A stretch of DNA of 64,000 nt from Candidatus Sulfopaludibacter sp. SbA3 (GCA_945890485.1 CAMDCN010000001.1:496001-560000), one strand, 5' to 3'; shown: positions 48,492-56,837, numbered from the stretch's first letter. Translations and numbers: made by a program. The notes: generated from the sequence alone by a model not told the origin.

Positions 48492-49169
48492 GTGGAACGA
48501 TTCAGGAACCGGCGCGAAGCGGGAATGAAACTGGCGGAGGAGTTGCGAACTTGCCGTGGCGTGCCGGGAGGATTGGTGTTGGCTTTGCCCAGGGGAGGGA
48601 TGATTCTGGCGGAAGAGGTTTCGCGGGCGCTGGAACTGCCTTTGGATGTTTGCCTGGTGCGGAAACTTGGCGTGCCCTGGCGGCCTGAGCTGGCGATGGG
48701 TGCGTTGGCGCCTGGAGAAGTGGTGGTGCTTCATGATGATCTGCTGCGCGATCTACGAATTCCGCAATTGGAAGTGGAGCGGGAGATTGCGCTGGAACGC
48801 GTCGAACTGGGCAGGCGAGAGCGGCTATACCGGCGGGGCCGTGGGCCGCTACTGGTAACGGGCCGGACCGTGATTCTCGTGGACGACGGGGTGGCCACAG
48901 GCGCGACTATGGAGGCCGCGATTGCGGCCATGCGCAAGATGGGTGCGGGGCGGATAGTCGTGGGCGTAGGAGTCGCGCCGGCAAGCACCGTGAAGCGGTT
49001 GGCGCGGGAGGCGGATTTGGTGATCAGCGTGCTGGAACCGTGGGAAATGGGAGCGGTGGGGGAATGGTACGAGGAGTTTCCGCAAGTGGGAGATTCCGAG
49101 GTGCTCGCGTTGTTGAGCGCGGCCGAAATGCGGACAAAGGAACAGGAGACAACCTATGAGAGTCGGTGA
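48492..49169 (+). CDS. Phosphoribosyltransferase-family protein
   Basis: A 225-residue type I PRTase-fold protein. GTG 48492 is chosen because it has a good site (aggagag) and begins at the family start (ERFRNRREAGMKLAEEL). The PRPP-binding loop is VILVDDGVATGAT. The conserved LALPRGGMILAEEVSRAL and VRKLGVPWRPELAMGAL blocks identify the group often found with Hsp20, CBS and universal-stress genes in stress clusters. Its substrate is unknown. The last 14 bp overlap the CBS-domain gene. Confidence 0.9.
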   Translation: MERFRNRREAGMKLAEELRTCRGVPGGLVLALPRGGMILAEEVSRALELPLDVCLVRKLGVPWRPELAMGALAPGEVVVLHDDLLRDLRIPQLEVEREIALERVELGRRERLYRRGRGPLLVTGRTVILVDDGVATGATMEAAIAAMRKMGAGRIVVGVGVAPASTVKRLAREADLVISVLEPWEMGAVGEWYEEFPQVGDSEVLALLSAAEMRTKEQETTYESR

Positions 49170-49614
49170 TTTGGCGACAGAATGCGTGATTACAGCGGAC
49201 AGTTCCCTGACGGTGACGAAGGCGGCGAAGCTGATGCGGGACCACCATGTGGGCGATCTGGTGCTTCGGGAAGAGAGCGAGAGCGGGTCGAAGCCGGTGG
49301 GGATTGTGACGGACCGGGACTTGGTCGTGGGGGTGATGGGGCTCGGACTGGATCCGGGAGTGTTTACGTTGGGGGACATAACGCAAGCTCCAGTTCACAC
49401 CGCGGCAGCGGACGAAGATGCGGACGTGGTCATCGAGAGGATGCGGGTGCTGGGGATCCGGCGGGTACCGGTCCTAGACGCGCATGGCGACTTGAAGGGG
49501 ATCTTTACGATGGACGACTACGTAGGGTATCTGGGACGGCAATTACGAATGGTCAGTGACTTGATTCAGAACGAGCGGATACGGGAAGAGGACTCCCGGT
49601 TGGTGATCAGCTAG
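49156..49614 (+). CDS. CBS-domain pair protein
   Basis: A 152-residue protein with two CBS motifs (residues about 8-65 and 72-130) forming one Bateman module that binds adenine nucleotides. Each ends in the typical GIVTDRDL and GIFTMDDY sequence. It overlaps the PRTase gene and is expected to share its transcript. Its last 8 bp overlap the 3' end of the histidine-kinase gene on the other strand. It is probably a cytoplasmic energy-state sensor, by family. Confidence 0.92.
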   Translation: MRVGDLATECVITADSSLTVTKAAKLMRDHHVGDLVLREESESGSKPVGIVTDRDLVVGVMGLGLDPGVFTLGDITQAPVHTAAADEDADVVIERMRVLGIRRVPVLDAHGDLKGIFTMDDYVGYLGRQLRMVSDLIQNERIREEDSRLVIS

Positions 49615-51487
49615 CGTCCGGAGCCAACGGGACATCGACTTCAATGCGCGTACCGCTGCCCGGGGCCGAGTGGATGGCAAAGGTGCCGCCGAGGTCCCGC
49701 GCCCGTTCCTCCATGCTGATCAGGCCCAGTCCACCGGAGCGGCGAGGGTGGTCGAGTTTGAATCCGCGACCGTCGTCGATGACAACCATGCGAAGGCTGC
49801 CGTTGTGGCCGGTCACGTGGATGGATACGTTGTTGGCGCTGGCGCTCTTGACCGAGTTGTGGAGAGCTTCCTGTGCGATGCGGTACAGAGCGGAGGCCGT
49901 GGCAGCGGGGATGGAATCCGGGAGTTGATCAACGACCAGGTGCACGCGGGGCCGGTCGAATTTCTCCGTTTCACCGACCAGGCTTTCCAGAGCGGGCACC
50001 AGGCCGGAATATTCGAGGGTGCTGGGATGGAGACGGTGAGAGATAGCGCGGACTTCGTCGTGGATCAAATCGACTTGGTGACGAGCGTCATCAAGGCCCG
50101 CGAGGAGATTTTCGCGGGGGCCATCAACATCCTGCTTTAGAAATCCTATTTTCATGCCGAGGAGGGAAATGGTTTGTGTCAGGTCGTCGTGTATGTTCCG
50201 GGCAATACGGCGACGCTCTTCCTCCTGGGCTTTGAGGAGCTTTCCCGCCAAGGACTGGAGGTGGCGACGGTGTTGGACGAGGTCGCTGATGTCCTGAATG
50301 AACGCCACGGCGAGTTGGCCCTCCGGAGTGCTGATTACGCTGAGGCTGATCTCGACAGGAACCTCGGTGCCATCCTTGCGGCGACCGGACAGTGAAGATC
50401 CGGAAACCATCCGTCTGGGCAGCGGCTGTTCGAAAAAAGCCTTTTGGTGTTCGGCATGAGCTGGGCGCGACCGCTCCGGAATGAGGCGGGACAGGTTGGT
50501 TTGCAAAAGCTCCTGCACGGAGTACCCGAAAACCCGGGAGGCTGCTGGATTGGCGATCATGATGCGACCTTCCTGGTCGACGCCAAGGATGGCCTCGGCG
50601 GCATTTTCGATCACCGCGCGGAACTTGGCTTCGCTGGCTTGGAGGGACCGCTTGGCCTGATATCTGCTCGTAACGTCAACGCCGGTTGCAATGACATAGG
50701 CGACACGGCCGTCGGAATCTCGCATCGTGGTGTTCGACCAGGCGATCCGATGGCGGGCGCCATCACGCGAAATCCAATCGTTCTCATTCGTGTTGGCAGG
50801 AGTGGCGGCGAGGAGTTCCGCAAATACCGCTTTCGTTTGGGGGATTTGCTCTGGAGGAATGAAACTCCAGACGGGGAGGCCACAGGCATCTTTGTGTGAA
50901 ACACCGGAGGTGACCTCGCAGGCGCGATTGAACTCGATGATACGGCCATCGGGATCCAGGACGAGGATGAGTGCGCCAACGGTATCCAAAACGGCGGCGA
51001 TGAAGTTATAGCGTTCGCGGAGCGTGATCTGGCTTTGCCCGAGAGCAGTTTGACCGCGAAGTATCTCCTGGTTCGCCGATACCAGTTCATTAACCGCGGC
51101 GCGGAGTTCTTCGTTGGTAGCTTCCAGTTCGACGGCGAGGTCTTCGTAGGAGTGGCCAGCGCGTGCGCCCGATGGAGGATTCGCTAGTTTGCGGTAGCGC
51201 TCCAGTTGAATGCGCCATCTGTTAGGTCCTTCCGGCATCACCGAAAGGACGGCGGCGCGGGGAAGGCCGAACTCGGAATATCGCACGTCAGGTAGAGTGA
51301 CTTGGCCATTTGTTCGCCGGGCCTGATCGAGAGCGTCCAGGACGATGGGGCGGAGGGATTCGGTAAGGAGGCGCGGGAGACTCAGGGTGGCGGAGCCCGG
51401 AGGAAGATCAATCAGGGGTGCGGTATGGCCAATGAACTCCAGTACCTGGAGCTGGTCATCGATGATAAATCCAACAGAGGGCTTCAT
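49607..51487 (-). CDS. PAS-domain sensor histidine kinase (NarL/DegS-type, HisKA_3)
   Basis: A 626-residue soluble kinase. The N-terminus (MKPSVGFIIDDQLQVLEFIG, then PPGSATLSLPRLLTESLRP) resembles the linker that follows the CheR domain in CheB-CheR fusion proteins. A coiled coil (about 115-165) and two PAS domains (AVLDTVGALILVLDPDGRII and VIENAAEAILGVDQEGRIM) follow. HisKA_3 has the phosphorylated His433 (ARNIHDDLTQ), and the ATPase domain has IAQEALHNSVK, DDGRGF and GGLGLISM. It most likely phosphorylates a LuxR-type regulator such as the one at 55.5-56.1 kb. Confidence 0.94.
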   Translation of the reverse strand: MKPSVGFIIDDQLQVLEFIGHTAPLIDLPPGSATLSLPRLLTESLRPIVLDALDQARRTNGQVTLPDVRYSEFGLPRAAVLSVMPEGPNRWRIQLERYRKLANPPSGARAGHSYEDLAVELEATNEELRAAVNELVSANQEILRGQTALGQSQITLRERYNFIAAVLDTVGALILVLDPDGRIIEFNRACEVTSGVSHKDACGLPVWSFIPPEQIPQTKAVFAELLAATPANTNENDWISRDGARHRIAWSNTTMRDSDGRVAYVIATGVDVTSRYQAKRSLQASEAKFRAVIENAAEAILGVDQEGRIMIANPAASRVFGYSVQELLQTNLSRLIPERSRPAHAEHQKAFFEQPLPRRMVSGSSLSGRRKDGTEVPVEISLSVISTPEGQLAVAFIQDISDLVQHRRHLQSLAGKLLKAQEEERRRIARNIHDDLTQTISLLGMKIGFLKQDVDGPRENLLAGLDDARHQVDLIHDEVRAISHRLHPSTLEYSGLVPALESLVGETEKFDRPRVHLVVDQLPDSIPAATASALYRIAQEALHNSVKSASANNVSIHVTGHNGSLRMVVIDDGRGFKLDHPRRSGGLGLISMEERARDLGGTFAIHSAPGSGTRIEVDVPLAPDAS

Positions 51488-51499
51488 GGTGGGCTTGCT

Positions 51500-52140
51500 C
51501 TTGGGCTATGTTGCGCAGGCTGTTTGTGCGGTGAGCGCCACAATTCTATCCTGACTCCGAATGGGCGTGATACGGGCGTGAGAGGGGTACGGCTGGCGAG
51601 GTCGTGGATATTGATGACCGCGAGGACGGCTCCCGTGAGCGTGCTTTCGATGGTTCGAACGGGCCGAGTGCGGAGGAGGCGACCCACTTCGCCGGGAATC
51701 AAGACCGCTGGCGAGATTGGCATCGAGGCTAGCGACGCCGGCGTCAACGGAGTTGAGTGAATTTGGCGGATCCTCGGTGGTGGCCTTCACTTCGCCGGGC
51801 CGGGTGCGCCTTTCGTCGCCGATGGCGGAAAGCGCTTCGTGGACGCTCTGGAGCTCCTCATTGATCGACAGGGTCTCTTCGTGGGCGGACCGGAGCGGCT
51901 CCTGGTTTGCTTCGAGTTGGCAAAAGCGTCGCGAAGGCGGGGTGCCGGCTGTTTCGGTAGAGACGAGGAGGGGCAGCAACGAGGGGCTGTGGGCGTAGTA
52001 AAAAGTAGCGAGTTTTGTCTGCTGGACATAAGCCTTGAGATTGATGTGGAGATTGCGGCAACTCACGATGTCCATTTTCGAAAAGGGCGGAACGGCGGTG
52101 ACCTCGGGAACGGAGAAGACACAGCGACAGGGCCGAATTG
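51500..52140 (-). pseudogene. Decayed CheB/CheR-type methyltransferase-PAS fusion fragment
   Basis: No intact gene lies here. One frame reads SVPEVTAVPPFSKMDIVSCRNL, then YAHSPSLLPLLVSTETAG, matching the end of a CheR SAM-methyltransferase domain (PPFxxxDlxSCRNLLIYL pattern). It jumps directly to a coiled coil with SINEELQSVHEALSAIG, characteristic of the linker in CheB-CheR-PAS fusions, and then to SLNSVDAGVASLDANL. After about base 51690 the homology moves to another frame (LIPGEVGRLLRTRP, then TGAVLAVINIHDL). Internal deletion plus frameshift mean it is a relic. It sits directly upstream of the histidine-kinase gene. Confidence 0.8.
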
Positions 52141-52156
52141 TGGCGGCGTAGCAAGG

Positions 52157-52726
52157 CTAAGCGGGGCGACGGAGCAGAATGCCCCCAGAATGGGACGGTT
52201 GGAGCCTTGCGGACTCGACGGCTTCGACCTCACTTTCATTAACTTCAACCGAGACGGATCGCTGCAGGAGCGAGACGGAGAGAACAATTCGGTGACCTTT
52301 TTTCGCTTCGAGCAAGATCCCTTCGACGCCGCTGAGGGGGCCGAAGACGACGCGGACGCGCTGTCCGACGGTGAGGTATGGAGTAGCCTCAAACGCCAAG
52401 CCGGCGCGGACCGCCTGCTGCAGGGCAAGGACTTCCCCATCATCGACCGGCATTAACTGCTTGCCGAATCCGACGATTCGCACGACGCCGAAAGCGGACT
52501 GGACCAATCCACGCTGCTGCGACGTGAAACGGCAAAACAGATAGCCCGGGAAGAGCGGCATTTCCACATTCTTGAAACGGTCAGCCCATTTGTGGCGGCT
52601 TACCTGACAGGGAAGAAACGCTTCGAGACCCTTCTCGGCAAGTTGCTTCTCGACGGCCCGTTCATGACGGACTCGGACGTAGAGTGCAAACCAGAGCGGC
52701 TCAGATAGGGGATAAAGGTCGGACAT
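52157..52726 (-). CDS. NusG-family transcription antiterminator (UpxY/RfaH-like)
   Basis: A 189-residue NusG paralogue. The N-terminal NGN domain is WFALYVRVRHERAVEKQL, then ending in LFPGYLFCRF and VRIVGFGKQLMPV. The C-terminal KOW domain is VGQRVRVVFGPLSGVEGILL. Specialised NusG proteins of this type in Acidobacteria and Bacteroidetes control long polysaccharide operons, but no such operon follows here. It is the last intact gene of a sigma-54 activator, receiver-like, NusG series, and a fragment of its 5' end is repeated at 53.6 kb. Confidence 0.93.
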   Translation of the reverse strand: MSDLYPLSEPLWFALYVRVRHERAVEKQLAEKGLEAFLPCQVSRHKWADRFKNVEMPLFPGYLFCRFTSQQRGLVQSAFGVVRIVGFGKQLMPVDDGEVLALQQAVRAGLAFEATPYLTVGQRVRVVFGPLSGVEGILLEAKKGHRIVLSVSLLQRSVSVEVNESEVEAVESARLQPSHSGGILLRRPA

Positions 52727-52739
52727 GGGGCCTACTTAA

Positions 52740-53529
52740 TCTGTTTATGCGGCATGGGAGGCTGTGACTTCTGCCTCCACCCGGCGCTGCTTGGCCGTTA
52801 CGGCGTGGACAAGACCGAGGAGAGGAAGGACCTCGGGAAAAACGTGGCGATGAGACCAGCCCCAAAACTAGCCTGTTGGCTGAACGAGGAGTGATCCAGC
52901 GGACGAAGCCGCGTCAGAGTCCGGTGAGGTTGACCGGGCCGGGCGCGATGGCACGCCGTGCTACACACGGCAGCGAACTCGGACGAGACCAATCGAGTAT
53001 TTACCGACAAGTTTACTTTTCTAGTCTTCATTCCATTGCTCGGAGCGAGCAGAACCCGATTGGCCCAACTCTTTGGTACCGCCGGTGGCTTTTGTGCTGT
53101 GATGCGTCGGTCCCAAGCATTTTCGGGGCCTTCCGCGAATTGTCTCGGGCGCCTCCCAAGGTGTGCGAGGGCCAGATGCGGAAAAGAGCCCAATCGCCAA
53201 TCTGTCGTCAAGGCTTTAACCGTCGCTCCATCCTGCCGATGCCCGCTCGGCACCGCCCACGGGCCGCCAGAAGAACCGTTCAAATGGTGCGCAGCGGTGA
53301 CCATTAGCGGTCGATGGACCTGCGGGGGTCGGGCTTCTAACCCAAGGAGGTAGCGCCTACAGGCCAGCGTGGCGGCCCGTTGAAGCGCGGATTTCACTCG
53401 CCGGGCGAAGGATCGCAAGCAATATGGGCAAGCAGAGACACCCCAGCCGCTTGGGGTACAAGGGGAACTGACGCCGATGGGTTTGCTAGAGAAGTATCCA
53501 ACTACGAGCAGAATTGGGCAACGATCCAT
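52740..53529 (-). pseudogene. Broken duplicate of the receiver-like gene, with a 0.5-kb insertion
   Basis: The 5' part (53529 to about 53427) reads MDRCPILLVVGYFSSKPIGV, matching the start of the intact neighbour (MDNRPVLLVVGDFSNEHIDL). About 528 bases of unrelated sequence (near 52900-53427) then interrupt it. Homology resumes as LDHSSFSQQASFGAGLIAT, loses the middle of the gene, and continues in another frame as EVLPLLGLVHAVTAKQRRVE to the stop at about 52741. This matches the intact C-terminus AEFLHALGFVDAVMAQQRRL. Insertion, deletion and frameshift show it is dead. Confidence 0.8.
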
Positions 53530-53679
53530 ATAGACTGCACCTCTGGAATTTCGGGTGGGCACGTTTCAGTCCAGTAGCGCAGGCGGTTATGGGTAGTGCT
53601 TTTCAACTGTCCGATAGTGGTGGACGCGGACATAAGACTCGAACCAATACGGTTCAACGAGAGGGTAAAATTCGGACAT
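53530..53679 (-). pseudogene. Fusion remnant: NusG-paralogue 5' end joined to sigma-54 activator 3' end
   Basis: Reading from 53679 leftward, an ATG begins MSEFYPLVEPYWFESYVRVH and continues to RTVEKHYP before a stop. This matches the first 28 residues of the intact NusG paralogue (MSDLYPLSEPLWFALYVRVR). The next bases match the last part of the sigma-54 activator gene (cgcctgcgctac, the DRLRYR region of its Fis helix) and run to the start of the broken receiver-like copy. This is the scar expected if one tandem duplicate lost most of its NusG gene and the next copy lost most of its activator gene. Confidence 0.75.
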
Positions 53680-53701
53680 GGGGGAGTCCCTACTTTGCTG
53701 T

Positions 53702-54109
53702 TCATGCGGCGTGGACGGCGTTCAATTCTGCCTCCAACCGGCGTTGCTGGGCCATAACCGCGTCGACGAAACCGAGAGCATGAAGGAACTCGGCGGAGCG
53801 GAGTGGACGATGGAGAAAATGGAAGGCTCCGAGGCGCTCGAGTTCAGCCCAAGGTATGGAGGAACTGAAGCGGCAGCAGGCAATCCAAAGGACACGAGGA
53901 AAAAGACGGTGAGCCAAGCGAAGGTAGGCCCCCCCGTCACAAGAAGTGTCGATGAGTCCGGCAGCAAAGGGACCCTGATCGTTGAGCGAGGGGTGATCCA
54001 AAGTAGGAACCAGCTTGAGACCCCAGCCAAATTGGGCACAGTGGGAACCAAGGTCGATGTGTTCGTTCGAAAAGTCTCCGACGACGAGCAGAACAGGGCG
54101 ATTATCCAT
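53702..54109 (-). CDS. Receiver-like protein (degenerate response-regulator fold)
   Basis: A 135-residue protein whose ATG overlaps the stop of the sigma-54 activator by 8 bp. The layout is that of a receiver domain: RPVLLVVGDFS in place of the acidic-pair strand, AAGLIDTSC near the phospho-acceptor strand, and FHFLHRPLRSAEFLHAL at the KP site, where Lys is replaced by Arg. The usual DD pair is missing, so phosphorylation is doubtful and it may be a pseudo-receiver acting by protein contact. It lies between the activator and the NusG paralogue, a combination repeated as a decayed duplicate downstream. Confidence 0.75.
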   Translation of the reverse strand: MDNRPVLLVVGDFSNEHIDLGSHCAQFGWGLKLVPTLDHPSLNDQGPFAAGLIDTSCDGGAYLRLAHRLFPRVLWIACCRFSSSIPWAELERLGAFHFLHRPLRSAEFLHALGFVDAVMAQQRRLEAELNAVHAA

Positions 54110-55166
54110 ATACCACCTGTGAAGATTCGAGCGCGTCTTTAGCGAGTTGATACTTTCTGATTCGGTAGCGCAGGCGGTCACGGGTGGTGCCCAGAGCCTT
54201 CGCGGCCTTGGTCTGGTTCCAGCCGGCGCGGTGAAGAGCCTGACGGAGGAGTCGAGCCTCGCAGGCTTCGAGTGTATTCATGGGCGCCGTTTCCGCGGCT
54301 ACGGGCGGGGCCGGCAATTGAGCGGCTGGTTCCTCAAAGGGTAGATTTAGATAGGAGGGCAAGTCTTCCAGTTCGATGGTGTCGCCGGCGCAAACCATAC
54401 AGGAGTAGCCGAGTACATTCTCGAGTTCCCGAACATTACCCGGCCAGAGGTGCTGGGCGAGCACTTGAGCGACGTCAGCGGAGAGGCGCGCGATGGGCTT
54501 GTTGTATCGGACGGCCCATTGGCGCAGGAAATAACTCGTGAGCAAAGGAAGGTCGCCGTCGCGTTCGCGGAGCGCGGGCAGATGAATTTCAACCATGGCG
54601 AGGCGGAAATAGAGATCCTCGCGGAACTGATTTTCACGCACGGCGCGTTTCAGATCCTTGTTGGTTGCGGCCACCACCCGGAGATCGAGCTTTCGCGGGG
54701 TGAGCGAACCGACGCGCTGGACTTCGCGATTCTGCAGGACCCGGAGGAGTTTGGCTTGGGTGGCGAGGGGCATGTCGCCGATTTCATCGAGGTAAAGAGT
54801 ACCGCCATCGGCGAATTCGCATTGCCCGATTTTGTCCTGATGGGCTCCAGTAAAAGCCCCACGGATGTGGCCAAAGAGTTCACTTTCGAAAAGTGTTTCG
54901 ACTACGGCCGAGCAGTTGAGCGTCACGAGGCGGCCCGTCGCCGGACTGAGTTCGTGGAGCGCCCGGGAAACAAGTTCCTTGCCTGTGCCGGTTTCGCCGG
55001 TGACGAGAACGGTGCGGAAATGTGGAGCCACCCGTCTCAGCCGGTCAAAGACGAGGTGCATCTGAGGGCTTCGGGCGATCGCGCCAGGTACGGTCGCTGA
55101 ACCGGTAGCCAACTGATCACTTTGCACTGACCGGTATTCCTGTATTGGCAGTACAGCTGCGCTCAT
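54102..55166 (-). CDS. Sigma-54-dependent transcriptional activator, Fis-type HTH
   Basis: A 354-residue bacterial enhancer-binding protein lacking a regulatory receiver or GAF domain: the AAA+ module starts after about 30 residues. Walker A is GETGTGKE (57-64), the sigma-54 contact loop GAFTGA is at 103-108, Walker B is in LYLDEIGD, and WPGNVRELENVL holds the sensor II region. The C-terminal Fis-like HTH has GWNQTKAAKALGTTRDRLRY. Activity is probably controlled by the coupled receiver-like protein. A decayed copy of its 3' end is at 53.5 kb. Confidence 0.95.
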   Translation of the reverse strand: MSAAVLPIQEYRSVQSDQLATGSATVPGAIARSPQMHLVFDRLRRVAPHFRTVLVTGETGTGKELVSRALHELSPATGRLVTLNCSAVVETLFESELFGHIRGAFTGAHQDKIGQCEFADGGTLYLDEIGDMPLATQAKLLRVLQNREVQRVGSLTPRKLDLRVVAATNKDLKRAVRENQFREDLYFRLAMVEIHLPALRERDGDLPLLTSYFLRQWAVRYNKPIARLSADVAQVLAQHLWPGNVRELENVLGYSCMVCAGDTIELEDLPSYLNLPFEEPAAQLPAPPVAAETAPMNTLEACEARLLRQALHRAGWNQTKAAKALGTTRDRLRYRIRKYQLAKDALESSQVVYG

Positions 55167-55475
55167 CGAAGGACTCCTGTGCCCCTGCTGACATTGCGTC
55201 GATGCTGGCCGCTGATTGGCAAGGTCTTCTTACGAAGCGGACTCTGAGTATCCAATTCAGCCGCCAAATTCGAACTACTTTGGCGAGTATATCCGCGGCT
55301 CGCCCGAAACTATACTCGTAATTTCCCGGGGTATAGGCTCATTCGATACGAGGTGGTGGAACTGAGCGAGAAGCGGTGGTATAGTGCTCTTGCCCCGGCG
55401 TTGAACCCGGCCTTCATTGCCCACTTTCGTTTACCATGGTTAATAAGACGTCGTTCTTTCCAACCTGGAGGCTGG
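55167..55475. other. Divergent intergenic region with a spaced inverted repeat
   Basis: This 309-bp gap separates the sigma-54 activator (-) from the LuxR-type regulator (+). The clearest signal is a perfect 8-bp inverted repeat, cgagtata at 55284-55291 and tatactcg at 55311-55318, spaced by 19 nt, which could be paired regulator half-sites. No convincing -24/-12 sigma-54 promoter with GG-N10-GC spacing was found. The open frame of the LuxR-type gene extends into the gap to 55353 but is not needed. Confidence 0.45.
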
Positions 55476-56123
55476 ATGAAGAAGAAGCGCATTATCCTCG
55501 CCGATGACCACGAGCTTGTTCTCGAGGGTCTTCAGCGCATTCTGGAGCACCACTTCACGTTGGTCGGAACGGCACGCGACGGACGGACACTGGTAAGTGA
55601 AGTGGAGCGGTTACAGCCGGATTTGGTTGTTTGTGACATTTCCATGCCGCTGTTGAATGGCTTGGAGGCGCTGCACCACTGCCGGGCCATCGGACTGCAG
55701 ACGCGCTTCATTTTTGTGACCGGAAGCCTGGATGTATCGTTGGCGACGCGAGCGTTCCGGTTAGGAGCGGCAGGATATGTGCTGAAACATGCCGCCACGG
55801 AGGAGTTGTTGACGGCAATTCGGGAAGCGCTGCAGGGCCGCACTTATGTGACCCCACGAATTGCGGAAAAAGTACTGAGGAATCTGATGGCGGTACCCGA
55901 GGATCGTCCAACGCCGGGGAAAGAGTTGAGTCAGCGAGAGCGGGAAGTGCTGCAGTTGATTGCAGAGGGAAAAACCATGAAAGAAGCCGCCACGGAGTTG
56001 GAACTATCCCCGCGGACGGTGGAATTTCACAAGAAGAACATCATGGATAAGACCGGTCTGCGAACGACGGCAGAGTTATCCCGTTACGCAGCTCGCCATG
56101 GGATCAGTGTGGAAGTGGAATAG
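55476..56123 (+). CDS. LuxR/NarL-type response regulator
   Basis: A 215-residue two-domain regulator starting at ATG 55476 behind a GGAGG site. The receiver has ILADDHELV (acidic pair), the phospho-acceptor Asp54 in LVVCDISMPLLNG, and a T/K switch region ending in YVLKHAATEELL. The C-terminal GerE/LuxR HTH is LSQREREVLQLIAEGKTMKE, then SPRTVEFHKKNIMDKTGL. It is the natural partner of a HisKA_3 kinase such as the one at 49.6-51.5 kb. The last 20 bp overlap a converging Hsp20-like gene. Confidence 0.95.
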   Translation: MKKKRIILADDHELVLEGLQRILEHHFTLVGTARDGRTLVSEVERLQPDLVVCDISMPLLNGLEALHHCRAIGLQTRFIFVTGSLDVSLATRAFRLGAAGYVLKHAATEELLTAIREALQGRTYVTPRIAEKVLRNLMAVPEDRPTPGKELSQREREVLQLIAEGKTMKEAATELELSPRTVEFHKKNIMDKTGLRTTAELSRYAARHGISVEVE

Positions 56124-56379
56124 TGTCCTCGCGGCCTGAACGGGTGTTCTGGATGGCGATGGTGAGCATGCCCTGAGTGAGGCTGACTCGAATGTCCTCG
56201 ATTTTGGCGCCTGGAGCGGGCAGGACAAGGAAGAGGGTACCGTTCTCCTTCCTGATGTCCACCTCCGGCACGCCAAGGCTGCCGGCCGGGCTATGGCCGG
56301 AAAGGCCGGCGAGGAGCTGGTCGAGTTCCTGTGTAAATCGATGAACGAGTTCTCTGGAGGTAGCGCTGGTGGACGGCAT
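56104..56379 (-). CDS. Small Hsp20/alpha-crystallin-like protein
   Basis: A 91-residue protein with the core of an alpha-crystallin domain: VPEVDIRKENGTLFLVLPAP, then GAKIEDIRVSLTQGMLTIAI. It is shorter than typical Hsp20 proteins (about 140 residues) and lacks the second half of the domain and the IxI tail, so it may be truncated or only CS-domain-like. It sits 20 nt downstream of a CBS-domain gene in the same direction, in a neighbourhood rich in stress-type genes. Confidence 0.75.
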   Translation of the reverse strand: MPSTSATSRELVHRFTQELDQLLAGLSGHSPAGSLGVPEVDIRKENGTLFLVLPAPGAKIEDIRVSLTQGMLTIAIQNTRSGREDTIPLPH

Positions 56380-56399
56380 TTGGACGATCGACTCCGGGT

Positions 56400-56837
56400 T
56401 CAGGCTGCGGCCTGTCTGTGGTTGCGTAGCGCTTGAATAGTCGCCACGACTTCATTGCGCGTGGATTTTTCGGCTCGAACAGCGATGTCAGAGAGGGTGA
56501 TGATTCCGGCGAGGAGGCCGGATTGATCGACGACGGGGAGCCGGCGAACCTGGGCGTGGCGCATCAGTTCCAGGGCGTGGTGGAGACTGTCCTGGGTGGA
56601 ACAGGTCTGCAGGTTGGTCGTTTCGACGTCCCGGACGGCAAGTTCGTGGGCCTGACGATCCCGGGTGCCGAGCGCGATGCAGATGTCTCGATCGGTGACA
56701 ATACCGGCCAGCCGGCCATCGTCAAGGACCGGGAGGGCACCACAATCGTAGCTCCACATCAAGGCTGCCGCGGCAGCGAGGTTGGTGTCCGGGGTGCAGC
56801 ATTGAACGGGCTGGGTCATAGCATCTTTAACAGTCAT
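56400..56837 (-). CDS. CBS-domain pair protein
   Basis: A 145-residue protein made of two CBS motifs (about residues 5-60 and 70-128). They contain LPVLDDGRLAGIVTDRDICI and LPVVDQSGLLAGIITLSDIA. It is a diverged second CBS protein of this cluster (compare 49.2-49.6 kb). It probably forms a dimeric adenine-nucleotide-sensing module. It is co-directional with the Hsp20-like gene and divergent from the DUF1554-like gene. Confidence 0.92.
   Translation of the reverse strand: MTVKDAMTQPVQCCTPDTNLAAAAALMWSYDCGALPVLDDGRLAGIVTDRDICIALGTRDRQAHELAVRDVETTNLQTCSTQDSLHHALELMRHAQVRRLPVVDQSGLLAGIITLSDIAVRAEKSTRNEVVATIQALRNHRQAAA

Noticed and set aside
53280-53380. Possible tRNA-like sequence in the inserted segment
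   Set aside because: No cloverleaf with a GTTCRA T-arm and matching acceptor stem could be built.
55167-55475. Possible sigma-54 promoter (tggcaagg, tggcgag and tggtatag candidates)
   Set aside because: None has the required GG-N10-GC spacing of the -24/-12 elements.
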